Shown here: positions 1-11,043 of the stretch, piece by piece
Numbering within the stretch: the first letter of the stretch is position 1
How the letters are laid out: each line of letters begins with the position of its first letter
Assembly (NCBI GenBank): GCA_000827265.1
Contig: KN834790.1
Coordinates: 105,513 to 169,512, forward strand
Direction: 5' to 3'
Length of the DNA stretch: 64,000 nt
Source of the DNA: Collybiopsis luxurians FD-317 M1
Taxonomy: Eukaryota; Basidiomycota; Agaricomycetes; Agaricales; Omphalotaceae
The notes under the pieces: model-generated
Told to the model about the DNA's origin: nothing
The model's database searches: none
The model's input: the letters and a program-made list of their open reading frames with translations, nothing else
Position numbers and translations under genes: made by a program

Positions 1-374
1 TCAGGTTACAGGTGGTAGGTATATATACTGTAGTAAGCTGTAAGAGGGACTAATGCTACTGGAGGACAAGATGAGAAACTAATGCTACTGGAAGACAATA
101 GCTGAGTGACAGCTACAAGAATAAAAGGTATGGAGCATGTGGTCATGCGACAGATGCAAGAAGAGAAACAAGGACAGTTCATTAATAAAACAATGACAGT
201 GGGAACGAAATAGAAAAAGAACAATGATACTGTGTGGAGTGGAGATAGGGAGGAGTTGTATGTCCAAAAGTTATTGATATGAAAGTTAGTCATAAATGCG
301 GTCATGTGAAAGATGTATAGTAAAAGAGAAATGAATAGGGGTTAGGAATAGATGTTCATACCAGCTTTACAACA
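1..374. repeat. LTR, 3' part, cut by window start
   Basis: This stretch matches 62607-62980 almost base for base, and it ends at the same ...GCTTTA..ACA terminus. The later copy is a complete solo LTR, so this is the last 370 or so bases of a second copy whose first 150 bases lie outside the window. The short open frames inside it also occur in the other copy and are not genes. Confidence 0.8.
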
Positions 375-1968
375 GTTAGAGCATTGGCTTTGAAACAAGA
401 GTACTCGCACCAAGAGTTAAGAGTACATTCGTAACTCGACTTGTGCCCATCTCTAAACAAGCTCTATGTAGTAAGAAAACACACATTACTCAGAGATATA
501 TTCTAGAGTACCAAAGCTTCTGAGGGAGGACTCGGAGTTCCCAGCCTTGCCCCCTGGAGTAAGTTTCCATAATTATTGACTTGCTATAGCTATAGCAATT
601 TGATTGCAAAAAACATGCTTTGACTGCCCGATCAGGATGGACACTCTTTGTCATCGAATAAGTTGATGGCGATCTCACTTTTTTTCTCAGCGGAGGATTC
701 CCTTAGTATCTAATATATGTTGTGTACTCAATGATTAAACAGGAAACGCAAAGAAAGCGTCCGGAACCATTCAATATTAACTGATTTTGAAAACGCAAGC
801 AGCAGTATCTATGCGTATCATAGACTTTTCATATAATCAATGAGAATGGAAGGACTTTGTAGATTGATTAAATTTCTAGTTCCATGAGAGTTGCATAAGA
901 AGTTTCGTTCAAAAGCTACGCCGAAAGTAGATATACTGTATATCTGCACGTACGGAGCTGAATGATGCTTTACAAAACATTTCCTTGTGAGCCTCTGTAA
1001 CATTGTACAAGGTCTATACTATATACTACCCTAATCAAAATTGAGACCTCCGCGAGTCCGCCTAGGAAAGTTTAACTAAATGGGATTATCAATCCACATA
1101 AGCGAGCCTCAAGGCCTCACTTTTGCGGAACCAGGTTCCTATCTGCTATTTGTGCCAACTACCAGTGGTCCGAATGGTGCCGATAAATAAGGCGAGGCCT
1201 TTCAGGAAACCAACGAAGGTACCTAGTGTTGACTATACAAAAGTGAGCTATCGCGTGGTAGGTACGCAGGTACGACTCCGATGTCTAGGTGGACATCGGA
1301 AGGCCGTTAGAGCTCGTTTTTTAACCATAATGAAGGTCTTAGGTGCTAGAGTAATTGGTTAGCACTTGGATGATTCAAGACACTTGAAACGGTCTCCCAG
1401 TGCACTCCGTAACAGCAAAAGTTTACTCAATACTATCAAAGACAATTGCGCCAAGAGTTTCTAGGCTTCGGTGAGGCACGAGGAAGTCGTAAGTGTGAAC
1501 GATGGGATCAGCATCGAGGGCAAGGATTGTGTTACCGTTTCTTCCAGGGACCGGCTGCGCAATGAACGAGTGTACAATTCGCTTGATAGAACGGTTTTTT
1601 TCGTCAGGAGAATTCTGGATTCGTACTCCGGCTCTCATGGGCTTTAGAAGAGGCAGGAACTATGTGGTGTTCCGGCCTCAAGTCTGGCTAAAAATATAGG
1701 AAAGGTATTCAATTTGGGCTCTAAATCAAACCCCTTGGATCAGAATAACAACTGTGTGCTGATTTACCAGCACCAGTAATCAGTGATGTGGATTTCGTTA
1801 CAGACAGCTTGAACTCGAACGTGCCTCCTCAAGTTGTGCCTTTTCATCCGAGTTCTGCCCTTTATTATTTGTTCAAGTACTTTTAGTCACTATAAGTAGT
1901 GTGACCATTATCCCCCAACTTCTCCACTGGCGACTGACCAGCCTGAGGATACTCAACTCAAACTCGAA
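375..1968. other. no convincing gene
   Basis: CpG content looks normal and no complete gene is readable. A 71-codon minus-strand frame at 1423-1638 reads like real protein (it contains IVHSFIAQPVPGRNGN) but has no recognisable start, domain or partner exon. It may be an exon or relic, and the overlapping plus-strand frame at 1502-1699 is probably its shadow. The last 100 bases (ending in a CT-rich stretch before 1969) are the likely promoter of the lectin-like gene. Confidence 0.4.
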
Positions 1969-2706
1969 ATGTTTATCGCTCAACTCTTGTCTGTACGTCT
2001 TTGCGCTCATGCTACATGTATTTTCAGTGAACATCCACTGTTTTTTCTAGGTTCTGTCGCTTTTCCTCTCAAGCTGCTTGCCTGTCTCCTCCGCCAGCTT
2101 GTCGACATCAGCTAGTAGTCTAAGTAATGCTGCAAACGCTGCTGATAGTGCCGTCCCTGTCACTGGCACCATGATGGCGGCGCTGACGATAACCGGTGGC
2201 GAGACTCGGATTTATTATCGAAACACCACCACTACAGGAATCACTGCACTCTCTGTCTCGAATGCTTTCAATTCAGGCCATTTTGAATCTTCGATCCCCC
2301 TTGTTCCAGCGGCGGAGGTTAGATCAACTAGCCCCGTCGCCGCCGCGGCTATCGGTGACCCGTGGACCGAGGTTCGAGCCTGTCGAGTCCTGGTTGATCA
2401 TATCACTGACATCCAAGCATTCCTCAGATTCATCTGTTCTTTATCTCCCCGACAAATATTTTATCAGAGTACATATGGACCGCTTCTACCAACAGTTGGC
2501 AAGGAGGCGTTAGCTGTGGCCCGTGCCTCACAGGGGACCAGTTTGTTACTTCGTCCACCAGTTCAATGCTTTATGCCTTGGTCAATACCGATTCTTCCGG
2601 TTCCCCAACTTGGAGAGTGGGATTTGTCAGCGCTGGTGTGTCCAATACAATCAGCGAGGTGGTCAATAGCGGCAGTGGATGGACTTTGGCTCCGCTGTCG
2701 TCCTGA
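1969..2706 (+). CDS. secreted fucose-lectin-like protein
   Basis: Three exons (1969-1992, 2051-2371, 2428-2706) give 207 residues. Intron 1 has GTACGT...CTAG borders and splits the signal peptide (residues 1 to about 25, with the hydrophobic core LLSVLSLFLSSC). Intron 2 (56 bp) carries the branch-like ACTGAC. The mature part resembles blades of fungal fucose-specific lectins of the AAL type: TRIYYRN in one blade, and IHLFFIS followed by ILSEYIWTASTNSWQGG in the next. Known AAL lectins have six blades in about 310 residues, so at 207 this is short and may oligomerise or bind a different glycan. A surface or defence role is inference. The family call rests on remembered motif patterns. Confidence 0.6.
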
Positions 2707-3774
2707 TTAGCAAGGTTAATGTTTAACATACGATCACTTGGTTTCTCGATTAGCTGTAGGAATATTGCTTTTTATCGCTCTTCATTCTTCCTTTGAAAAC
2801 TTTTAACCTTTTCGGGATGGATCTATCTATTTTCCTTTTGTTTGATTCAGAATGATAGCTTCTCAATTTTTTTTTACTCGTGATAATGACTGAGGGTGTG
2901 GGCGACGTCAAACAATCTGGGTTGAGCATCCTAACCAGAGTCACTAAAATACACTTTGACTATCCGATTTAGCTATACTTACTTGCGCGGGGAAAATAAG
3001 TAAACCTTACGGTCAACAAAGAGACCAACCCGTTCTTGTTATCAGTTGAATACCTTATGCGACATCGCCTACATTCTTCACTCATTCCAGGCTCCTGTAA
3101 ATAGTGTTCCAATCACTCTTTTGAGTTTGAATAAAGCTTACAATGTGTTATACAGGACGAGGATGTTTTGAGCCAGAATCTCGAATGAATTACCTTCGAT
3201 TCCTAGACCATTATCGCCAACGTTAAGCTTGGATGCCTCGAGAACCACTCTATTCTGACCACTAGGTATTCATAGCTATTCACCCATTGAATTACTTACG
3301 ATTCCTGGCCAGTGTAGCTCTTTACTTAAAGCTTTATAAACCCGTCGGGATCTTCCCGAAACGTCGCGTCAGTGCTTGACTTCATTTTTGTAGGGAATAT
3401 ACCCCCTAAGATCGCCAGCGTATGTCGTTATATCGGAGACCCTCGCGTCGGAAACAAGTCTGTTACTAGAGGGAGTGCTGCAAGGAAAAGAGAAGACCCG
3501 GTAAAGCCAACCGTAATCATGGATCTCATCCCTAGTTAGAACTTGCCTATCAATCTTTCCAAGCTCTATCTCTGCTAGCACAATTTCGAATGTGTTCACC
3601 TGAGAACCTACCGCCGAAATATTCCAGTCGCAAAGACCGCATGAGGCAGCTTCCCACGTTTCATTTGAAATATCGAGCCCACAAAAGTGGGGTCGCGACT
3701 CGCCACAAACCTGTATCAGTGCCACTGTGCGTCAACGCCAACATTTTACTTCTCAGCTTTTCTATCGATAAACG
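2707..3774. other. intergenic, possible minus-strand ORF
   Basis: About 1.07 kb between two plus-strand genes. The only notable frame is a 118-codon minus-strand ORF at 3369-3725 starting MALIQVCGES. It has protein-like composition but no recognised domain, and it runs divergently from the gene at 3775, so it could be a small gene or chance. Nothing else is supported. Confidence 0.3.
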
Positions 3775-4659
3775 ATGACAGAGACTCCAGCCGAGGATAA
3801 TCATCCTTATGCTTCCGAAGCCGCTCCTTATTCACCCCAGACCCCTCGAAAACGAACCGCAGGTGCAGCCAGTTCATCCGGTAATCCAATGAACAGCAGT
3901 AGCCCAAAGAAGTCCGAAATCAAAGCAAGGAGAGCAAGAGTCTGGAAGCAATGGTGCGAAACTCACAAGTGGGTTCGAGACCCAAATCACGAGCAAGAAG
4001 TATTCAGCTCGCAAGCTCATCGAAGTAACGGTAAGCTTCAAAATACTCTCCAAGTGATTCCGGGAAGTGACGAACTCCTCCAGCTATGAAGTACTTCCGC
4101 CTTAAGGCAGAAGAGATCGATACCCTCCCTTACTACGAGTTCCCGAATCAGTACAACGAAAGCCGACCTGGTCGTTCCTATAGCCGCGATAACCTCGAAA
4201 CTCTTGTCTCTCGCAAAGCTGCGTATTTGGCAGGACTCGATGAGAGTATTGACCCAGTGGAAAAGGAAAACCAGTTTCTGAGAGAAGGATGGAAATTTTT
4301 CAGCGAAGAGTGAGTAGAATATTATACCGTACTCCCCTCGTCACGAACCTTATTTTACTTTCCATTCCCGTCCTAGTACCCGGAAACTGGAAGAGCGTAT
4401 GAACAAGCGAAATAAAAAGCGCCAGGAGCTCATCACAGGAATAGTCTTACCCCGAAAGGCCCCGACACGCCCTCGTCCGTTTGGGTCGTGGATTGTTGCC
4501 GTATGGGAGAATGGCAAAGTCATTGGGCATGAGTTGAGATTTCAGTTCGATCCCAATGATGATGACGATGGTGCTGATGGTGTTAATTTTCACACCCGTT
4601 ACACGACCTTTTGCCCAATTGATGCGGATTGGGAGTGGGAGCTGGAGTATCTGTATTAA
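3775..4659 (+). CDS. XPA/Rad14 C-terminal-domain-like protein
   Basis: Exons 3775-4030, 4084-4309 and 4377-4659 (introns GTAAGC...CAG and GTGAGT...TAG) give 254 residues. The N-terminus (1-50) is polar and Ser/Pro-rich. The centre, from about residue 60, has RARVWKQWCETHKWV, then a helix SNAMKYFRLKAEEIDTLPYY and later SRDNLETLVSRKAAYLAG. These match the layout of the DNA-binding C-terminal half of XPA/Rad14 (helix, L..LP, then Tyr/Arg-rich helix). The four-cysteine zinc finger of true XPA is not visible, so a full repair role is doubtful. Agaricomycetes carry several such short XPA-like proteins. The C-terminus is acidic. The gene ends 136 bp before the POA1-type gene on the same strand. Confidence 0.55.
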
Positions 4660-4795
4660 GTGTATAGTTTAGGGTTGGGATATGCTTCAATTATTTGTCC
4701 AACTTGTAGTTATGCATTAGTAGGGCGCTCTTGGGCGCTTATTTCTGCCTTGAACGTTGTCAAACCTTGCTCGTATATATCGGAAAAATAGGAAT

Positions 4796-5639
4796 ATGCT
4801 CACCATCCTATCACCAAGTCCATCAAAATCAGGCATTAAAACCACTCATGGAGACATCTTCCAAGTGGCACTGGAGCGTAATCCAACGGCTGAAGATTTT
4901 TCCTCTACTTCCGTCCCTCCGTCTTCAACTGAATCATCTTCCAAACGACGAAGGATTGTATTATTACATGCCTGCAACACGCTCGGTTCATGGGGCGGGG
5001 GTATTGCATTGGCTTTCAAGGAGCAATTTCCGGAACAATATGAGGTGTATCGGGAACACTGCTTGAGTCATGCGAACGATAGGATTGGGTCGTCTCTTGG
5101 TAGGGGTGCCGAGCAAATTCAGGATAGAGGCATTGGGCGAGGAAGAGGAAGAGGGAGGGGAAGAGGATGGGGAAGGGGAAGAGGAAGGGGAGACAGAGGG
5201 AGAGGGAGAGGATCTGGCCAAAGCGATCGCAACCATGGAACGCAAGACTCGTCCCTGGTCGGGACATGCCTGTTGATCCCTCCGACTACTACATCTGACA
5301 TCAGCGATACAAATCCGAGCGTCTACATTGGCTGTCTGTTCACTTCGAGAGCCTATGGCCGAAACAGGGACAGTCCGGAAGATATTCTCGCTGCAACCAG
5401 GCAGGCGCTGATGGACCTCATGAGGCAGACGAATGATCAATCCGAGGAATGGGAACTACATGCGTGGTATGTTATTTTGCATTCTTCCTGACGTGCCGAT
5501 AATTCTAACGGCTCGTGATTTATAACATTGTAGTCGGTTCAACTCGGGAAAGTTTGGGGTCCCTTGGGAACGCACCGCAGCGATTATCGAGGAGTTGGGG
5601 ATTGAGATGACCGTGTACGTGCCCCCGGAGGAGGCTTAA
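4796..5639 (+). CDS. POA1: ADP-ribose 1''-phosphate phosphatase (macrodomain)
   Basis: Exons 4796-5466 and 5534-5639 give 258 residues. Poa1-type macrodomains remove the 1''-phosphate from ADP-ribose 1''-phosphate left by tRNA splicing. The signatures are THGDIF (about 17-22), VLLHACNTLGSWGGGIA (about 55-71, the ribose/phosphate loop), YIGCLFTSRAYGR (about 178) and, across the splice site, CRFNSGKFGVPWERT near the C-terminus. The intron (GTATGT...TGTAG, 67 bp) is required because the unspliced frame ends in a stop just after HAW. The start is the first ATG of the open frame. Unusually, an Arg-Gly/Glu tract of about 30 residues (roughly 111-140) sits inside the macrodomain between the glycine loop and the central strand; the family normally has a short loop there. 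Confidence 0.85.
5138..5214 (+). repeat. GA-rich simple repeat inside POA1
   Basis: Nearly pure purine tract of GGAAGAGG-type units within the POA1-like exon. It reads as repeated Gly-Arg in the gene frame and as Glu/Gly in a second frame. It explains the overlapping acidic and Pro/Leu/Ser-rich ORFs here, which are shadows. Confidence 0.85.
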
Positions 5640-5759
5640 TTTCGTGGTTATCGCTTTTCACTGGCGACGTCGCGTGTCGCAGTCTCAGACTTTCCAACCT
5701 CGCTATTCTCGACCTATCCTACGGAGGCCAGTAAACCCTCGCATTAATGTCAGCTCTTC

Positions 5760-6860
5760 GCTCCCGATCCTCTCTACCGCATCCCATCACACCACCCCCG
5801 TCAATCCACCTCCAGCATTCATACCCTTACCCACGTACTGCGGGCCAAGCGGACTGGCACACAGATACGATTCTGCGCAGCTTGAGCGTCGTTACAGGGA
5901 GGACGCGGAGTGCTGAGGTGGCGGTAGCTAGTACTGCACTGTCGCATCGTCTGCATGTCCTGTAAAATCATACTCGTTCACGGACTTTTGAGCAGGCCCT
6001 ATTCTATAACGCCAGGAATAATGTGTTTTCCTAAGCCGTGATGAACGGGAATCCGGATAGCGATGATGTTAGGAATGGAGCTGGAGACGACGTTGGCTAC
6101 TTTTGTGCCCATGTTGAGCGTAGGGGAGGTCGTCGGAATAAGCGGGTATGTTGCTTTCTCGATTTCTTTCTTTTCTTCTTCGCCTTTCCTTTCGTTTATT
6201 CCGTCTGTTTTCTGTATCTATAAGCTGTAAGACTTATTCGTTCTGTGTGGCAAGACCATCCATCCCTTACTAATCGCTGGCTCCAATCCTACCGAGCCAC
6301 TTCGACCACTGGTACGAATGTATCGGTATGTACTTCCCTACGGGCCTTCCTCGTCCCTTGTGAGTATATCCCTCAAGATCTATCCCTCGGGTGTGGCAGT
6401 GTGTCCATAAAACGAGCAGCGCAAGAATTAGCTATGTTCGGAAGACATGCAGGTGCTGTAGAGATTGCGTTCGGAATGTCAATGGCAACTCAACTTCTTC
6501 TGGTTGAGTGGGTCGACTGTGGCTGCTCACTCGTTATCGACAAGTAATAAGGTCAGGGCAAGTCCAGTGCTCCCATTGCTAAGAAAAGGAATACTTTACA
6601 TAGAGTAGTCCAGAGTTTTTCTCAGATTCGGTAGCACAGGGGGAGGGGGATGAGAAGGAAAAAGAGTAGTTATATCCTTCCTTTATAGTATCCTCAGTTT
6701 CTAGTTTTCTCATTTACATCTCACTGCTTTGTCTACTACACTATTGGTAGGATAGGTGAATAACTTCATATTATATGCGCACACATTTTGGTGTGAATAG
6801 AGTAATTTATTAAGCCAAACATGAGGTGCACCTGCCTGCCAAAAGGTCCACTCCTTCGAG
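5760..6860 (+). repeat. dispersed 1.1-kb repeat, CpG-rich copy of 20010-21100
   Basis: Co-linear with 20010-21100 over about 1.1 kb: shared segments encode GQADWHTDTI.RSLS.VTG, then NPDS.DVR, then an RRAA/RHAGAVE stretch, and the tails share CACCTGCCTGCCAAAAG. No single frame is open throughout, so this is a relic of a spliced gene or a non-coding transposon part. At positions where this copy has CpG, the other usually has TpG or CpA. It begins about 120 bp after the POA1 stop. Confidence 0.65.
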
Positions 6861-7543
6861 GCTGGTTCTAAGACCTCTTTTTTAAATCCTTGTTTATTTG
6901 CTCTTGTGCCAAAGCATATGGTAGCGAGTAGACTATCTAAAATAACTCTAGGCAGGTGTGTAATACTACCATCTACATTTATGCTGTCCACATCATTTGG
7001 TCGTAGACCGAGTTAGGTAGCAACAATCGTGTAACATCCGTGCCATGGTGTGTAGAGTAATTAGAAATAGAAAAAGATATAGTAATGCATATTTCAAACT
7101 ATCTAGAATATTTTATGTAGTGTATAAAAGCTCACTCAAGCTTGCCTCCGATAATTAACAGGTTCTTTCATCATTATCCTCTTGTCTAACCTATCATCAC
7201 AATATCTTTGACCGCTCCCCAACTTTTTGCAGTTGGGATAGACCTTTCCAATCCCTATTATAGATATTGCTACTGTATTTGACCATACAATATGCCCTTG
7301 GATGCTTGGCAATAATCCATTGTGTTTAGAAATACCACAGAAAGTTGGTGTATATTCAAATTGTGACTAAACAATCATTGATTTGGAAGCATGTCTTATG
7401 TGGTCCTTCAATGGCCCATGGAGTTTTTATATCTGCTGCCTAAAGAATTTTCCCTGATTTAGGCCTGTAGGAAAAGACATTGATGAGAAACACCAACTTC
7501 CCACCTAATATGGAGACTGCCAAATGTGGAGGCTGCATGCTTT
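6861..7543. other. no gene seen
   Basis: AT-rich and CpG-poor. A 93-codon minus-strand frame at 6710-6991 overlaps the tail of the preceding repeat and has no recognisable domain. Nothing else is readable. Confidence 0.4.
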
Positions 7544-7649
7544 GAGGCTGCCCTGCAAGCAGCAATATTTTGGGGACATTTGAATGTTGTCAAATCTCAT
7601 GGAGCAGATGTCAACCATCAAGGAGGGAAATATGGAACATTACTGCACT
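7544..7649 (+). pseudogene. ankyrin-repeat relic
   Basis: One and a bit ankyrin repeats of the same sub-type as the large gene at 22429-26715: LQAAIFWGHLNVVK followed, after a short loss, by HGADVNHQGGKYG. No start, no flanking exons and a broken frame, so it is a fragment copied on the opposite strand. Confidence 0.75.
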
Positions 7650-8011
7650 TTGGTCCATTTGTCAGACAGCACTGCACTCTAGTAACTACTTGATAGTTGA
7701 GCTAGACTCTTGTAGTAACAGCTTGTTGTTTGTGTGCTGACCTTGCTGCTTTATGCCAGTTGTTGTTTGTCAGTTAGTGTGCCAAGCCTATGGCATAACT
7801 TATTCTGCACATCACTTGTTAGTTTAACTTGTCATTTGTTAATCTGGGTATTGATCTTGTGGTCCAATACCCTTTGCTCACCTACCAAGGACCAAGTAGT
7901 CTGTCAAGTAGAGTTATATACTTGTTAGACAATTACTAGCTGAGCTAGAAGCTGATATATATCCTGTGGAACCTTTGACAATAAACTCTCACAAAAACTT
8001 ACAACCCACTG
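7650..8011. other. LTR-like, unassigned
   Basis: CpG-poor sequence with a GAGCTAG motif repeated near both ends and an AATAAA-like signal at about 7980, which suggests an eroded LTR. No clear TG...CA termini or target duplication can be fixed. Confidence 0.3.
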
Positions 8012-8848
8012 CATCAGGAAAAATAGCTTGAGCTTGGGGTTAAATTATGACAACCTCAAGAAACCTAAGAAGCATAGGACACTTCAAGTACTCAGGCTAC
8101 CTAGGTTTCCACAGTCCAACCCCTATATCCTAGGGTGCCCTAGGTTGTCCTAGGTTATCTCAGGTTGGCTCAGGTTACCTGAGGTTACCCCAGGTTGCAT
8201 AAAGGGTTAATAAGTAAAAATAATATATCTTCATATATTACTGTTTGTGCTCTATTCTACTGTATATAGTGAGCTATTGTACTTGTATAATAGTAGTAGT
8301 AGTATTCAACTTGTACATATTTTATGTATAGTATATATGGTGTACATTTTCATCAGGTATTATACTTTATAATGTATTACAGTATACTAGTATTAACCTA
8401 ATATACTCAAGTACAGTATTTTGGTACAGTAAAGAGCTTATACATATACATATAGTGTGTATATAGTATGGTATAATTGTGATATACTTGTTTTGACCAT
8501 ATGAAAATTATTTTGATTGTAGACAGCTCATGGAGTTGCATCATGTGACTTATGTCAAATTTCAGTTTCTATGAGTTATCTACAACTAAGAAGGTGTCCT
8601 TGTCATGCATTTAGGATAGATTAAAGCATAGGTATATATATTCAATATAATTTTGCCTTATTTTGTAATATTTACAGCATCACTCCTCAGGTATCCTTGG
8701 GATACCTGAGGTTTGCCCAGGATATTGGCTTTTCCTAGGTTACCTGAGGTTCACCCAGGTTGCACAGGTCACCTAGGTCACCCAGGTTCCTCAGGTTGCT
8801 TCAGGTTGCCTCCTAGGTAACCTGAGGCCCAGACTATTTTTTCTGATG
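8012..8848. mobile_element. terminal-inverted-repeat element, family B, long copy
   Basis: Begins CATCAGGAAAAATAG and ends CTATTTTTTCTGATG, an imperfect inverted terminal repeat continuing inward (CTTGGG against CCCAGA). Inside each end lies a block of short degenerate AGGTTACCTGAGG-like units (8095-8205 and 8690-8835), mutually inverted, around an AT-rich core of about 460 bp with no coding capacity. No target duplication is visible. Related ends occur at 14186-14418, 17340-17448 and 18421-18462. Confidence 0.65.
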
Positions 8849-8866
8849 TTGTACAACTAGTACAGT

Positions 8867-9762
8867 ATGTTTGTCCCTAGGTCCATGCTCTCCATAATAT
8901 TATTGTCTAAATTGTCCACATACTGCTGCCCATTTATCTTCCCCTCTACTTCCACCAGTCTTCCCTTCCCATCCCATGCAGCCCTACACCACAATATTTC
9001 ATTCTCCAACTTCACAGTCTGCTGTATGTCTCTTTCTTCAATTAATTTTTCCTATGGTGTTATCAATGATGTCAGGGTCTACTGCTCCTTCTATAAGAGT
9101 GATGACATGACTGTCTGCTGTATTGTATCCTGCATCTGGGAGAAGTATTTTGAATTCCTTAAAGAAATCATCAGCAAGCATCTTTCCTTTTTTGATAAAT
9201 TGTAGTTTGTTCCATGCAGTCTGTCTCTTGGTAAAGTCAGTGAAGGTGGGTATCAAATCTGTCCTGAACTTGTCCCATGATATAGTCCATTTCTGTTCAT
9301 CACTGTTGTAGGGGTTACAGTAATAAATCTCTGTCCATCCATTTGCTCTCATGTAGGATATAGCAACATAGATTACTTCATCATCTGACCCAATCAGTCC
9401 CTTTCACCCCAGGTCCTTGATGCATGTTATGAGTGAGCAGTTCCATGCCGGGAACTTTCCTTTATTTCCATTGAAAGTTTCTGGCTCCTTCAAAAATGTC
9501 TTCCTGGGTCAGTCTTCATGGGTGGGTGGGTGCAGCTATTGGCTATCAAATTTGTCATCATACCTCTCCAGCCCCAGGGGTCTGAGTCCACTAGAGCCAG
9601 CCATATTGTCATTGTCTGAGAATACTGGGGCATTATTGAAATGGGAAAGGATCTGGGAATAGGGGGTGTCTGAGTCAAACTTGATCTCTGACAGTGTGGG
9701 AGAGTGTGTCTTGTTGTTTTGAGAAATTGTGAAAAGATATGCCGGTATGACAGGTGGTGCAA
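8867..9762 (-). pseudogene. Ty3/gypsy gag relic
   Basis: Minus-strand fragments read as a retrotransposon gag. Upstream pieces contain LKEPETFNGNKGKFPAWNC, and the best piece (9038-9352) has WTISWDKFRTDLIPTFTDFTK and QFIKKGKMLADDFFKEFKIL, the F..F...F/W pattern of Retrotrans_gag. The frame is broken several times. It sits directly inside the LTR at 9822-10091, which is the 5' LTR for this strand. The pol part is gone, cut off near the family-B element. Confidence 0.8.
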
Positions 9763-9821
9763 GTGAGAATTAGCTCTGATCTTCTGTCAGTGACATGTAG
9801 CTACTGCAAATGGCAACCAGG

Positions 9822-10091
9822 TGTCACACAACTTGGAACAGAACTGAGAGTGAGAGTAGAAGAGAGAAGTGTTATTCTAGCCTAACTACAAGGAAGTATA
9901 GATGAGATCAGAGCTGAGGAGTATGCTCGAATGTAGCTAAGTATATATACTCTGTAAGTGTGGTAGTCCTTATATACCCAAGTGGGCTATTGTTAAGGCT
10001 CATTCTTCCCAGATTTATGGGCACTTGGTTGCCAAATTCAGGTCATGTCACAGCAAATTTTGGGCTGGTTGCCTAACCTGCAGCCGTGACA
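9822..10091 (-). repeat. gypsy LTR (5' LTR for the minus strand)
   Basis: 270 bp with TGTCAC...GTGACA inverted termini. The adjoining gag relic runs away from it on the minus strand. No matching 5-bp duplication flanks this single LTR, as expected for the inner side of a truncated element. Confidence 0.65.
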
Positions 10092-10210
10092 GTCACATGA
10101 TGGTTGCCTCCATACATGTAATTGTAAGTACAGTAAGTGAGACTGTACAGACGAATGTGGGGATCCAAGACTAATAATCAATAGATGCTCAAAATATTGG
10201 TCAGTCACCA

Positions 10211-11043
10211 TGGAGAGCGAATACGGTCTGACCTTGTCCGCATTGACTTTATGCGCCGAAGAAATATGAGACAGAGATGATTTCGAGGATCAAGTGAGTC
10301 TTTGTTTTTGTTTTGTTTGTTTTTTTTTGGCCATGTTTTGTCTTTTGATTTGTTTGGTGCTGGCTGAAGAGATTCCTAACGTGTATAATTCTGTTTAGTG
10401 ATTCTGAAGAGCAGTATCTTGATGGAAAGTGTGATACGACGAGGACGGGGAACTTTGAATGACCGGATCCTGAGCAGTGTGAGGCATATATGAGGTTGCT
10501 ACAGGAACATGTAAGTTATGTTTAGCCTTTGCTGTGGTGTCGACTAGAGTGAGTGATATGCCTCATTTTTTTTTCTTGTTATAGATTGCCATAGATACAG
10601 CTGTATTTCCCAAAAGCATTTCTGATCATCAGCTGGAGGTGTTGGCATTGGTAACCTTGCGGAAAGATGGCTTGAAGTATTTAGTGAGTGCTGAAGCTTC
10701 GGTGAAAAGTGGCTGTTGTTCTTTACTGAACATGAGGGACTGCAGGCGTTCTTGGATAACATTCCGCTTGATCCCGGATACGTGGTTACCGGCGAACCTG
10801 GGTTTTATAAGTCATCCATTCCAGGTGTCTCCTTTCGCGGAACTGATTGTGGCTGCTCCGTTGATTAGGCAATCCGGGTAATTCAGATCTAATCTGCATT
10901 GATTGTTCGGCAGTGTCAAAATGAAAGTGTGATGTTTTTTCAAGGATGACAAACGTGCTTTTGCTTTGTTACGACACGAAGCTCAACGACAGATTGGCTT
11001 GACTAATCCTGTGCCGGGAGATTTGACGGTTGATTGGGGATGA
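10211..11043 (+). pseudogene. decayed Agaricomycete-specific gene
   Basis: Several coding blocks with good splice sites read left to right: a short exon before GTGAGT at about 10288; DSEEQYLDGK...EQCEAYMRLLQEH up to GTAAGT at 10511; IAIDTAVFPKSISDHQLEVL; then, in another frame, WLLFFTEHEGLQAFLDNIP and GFYKSSIPGVSFRGTDCG; and finally DDKRAFALLRHEAQRQIG...PGDLTVDWG with a stop at about 11041. The blocks are separated by at least one in-frame TGA, one frameshift near 10700 and a damaged last junction. The composition is that of a real protein, but I do not recognise a characterised function. CpG content is higher than in the flanking repeats. Confidence 0.55.

Noticed and set aside
6..305. Two overlapping minus-strand ORFs in the window start, repeated at 62691-62911
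   Set aside because: They lie within both copies of an LTR and have Phe/Leu/Ser-rich composition from AT-rich non-coding DNA.
4988..5440. Minus-strand 150-codon ORF and other frames over the GA-rich tract
   Set aside because: Shadows of the POA1 exon; purine tract gives open Pro/Leu/Ser frames on the other strand.
9123..9311. Plus-strand ORFs between 8867 and 9662
   Set aside because: Antisense shadows of the gag relic.
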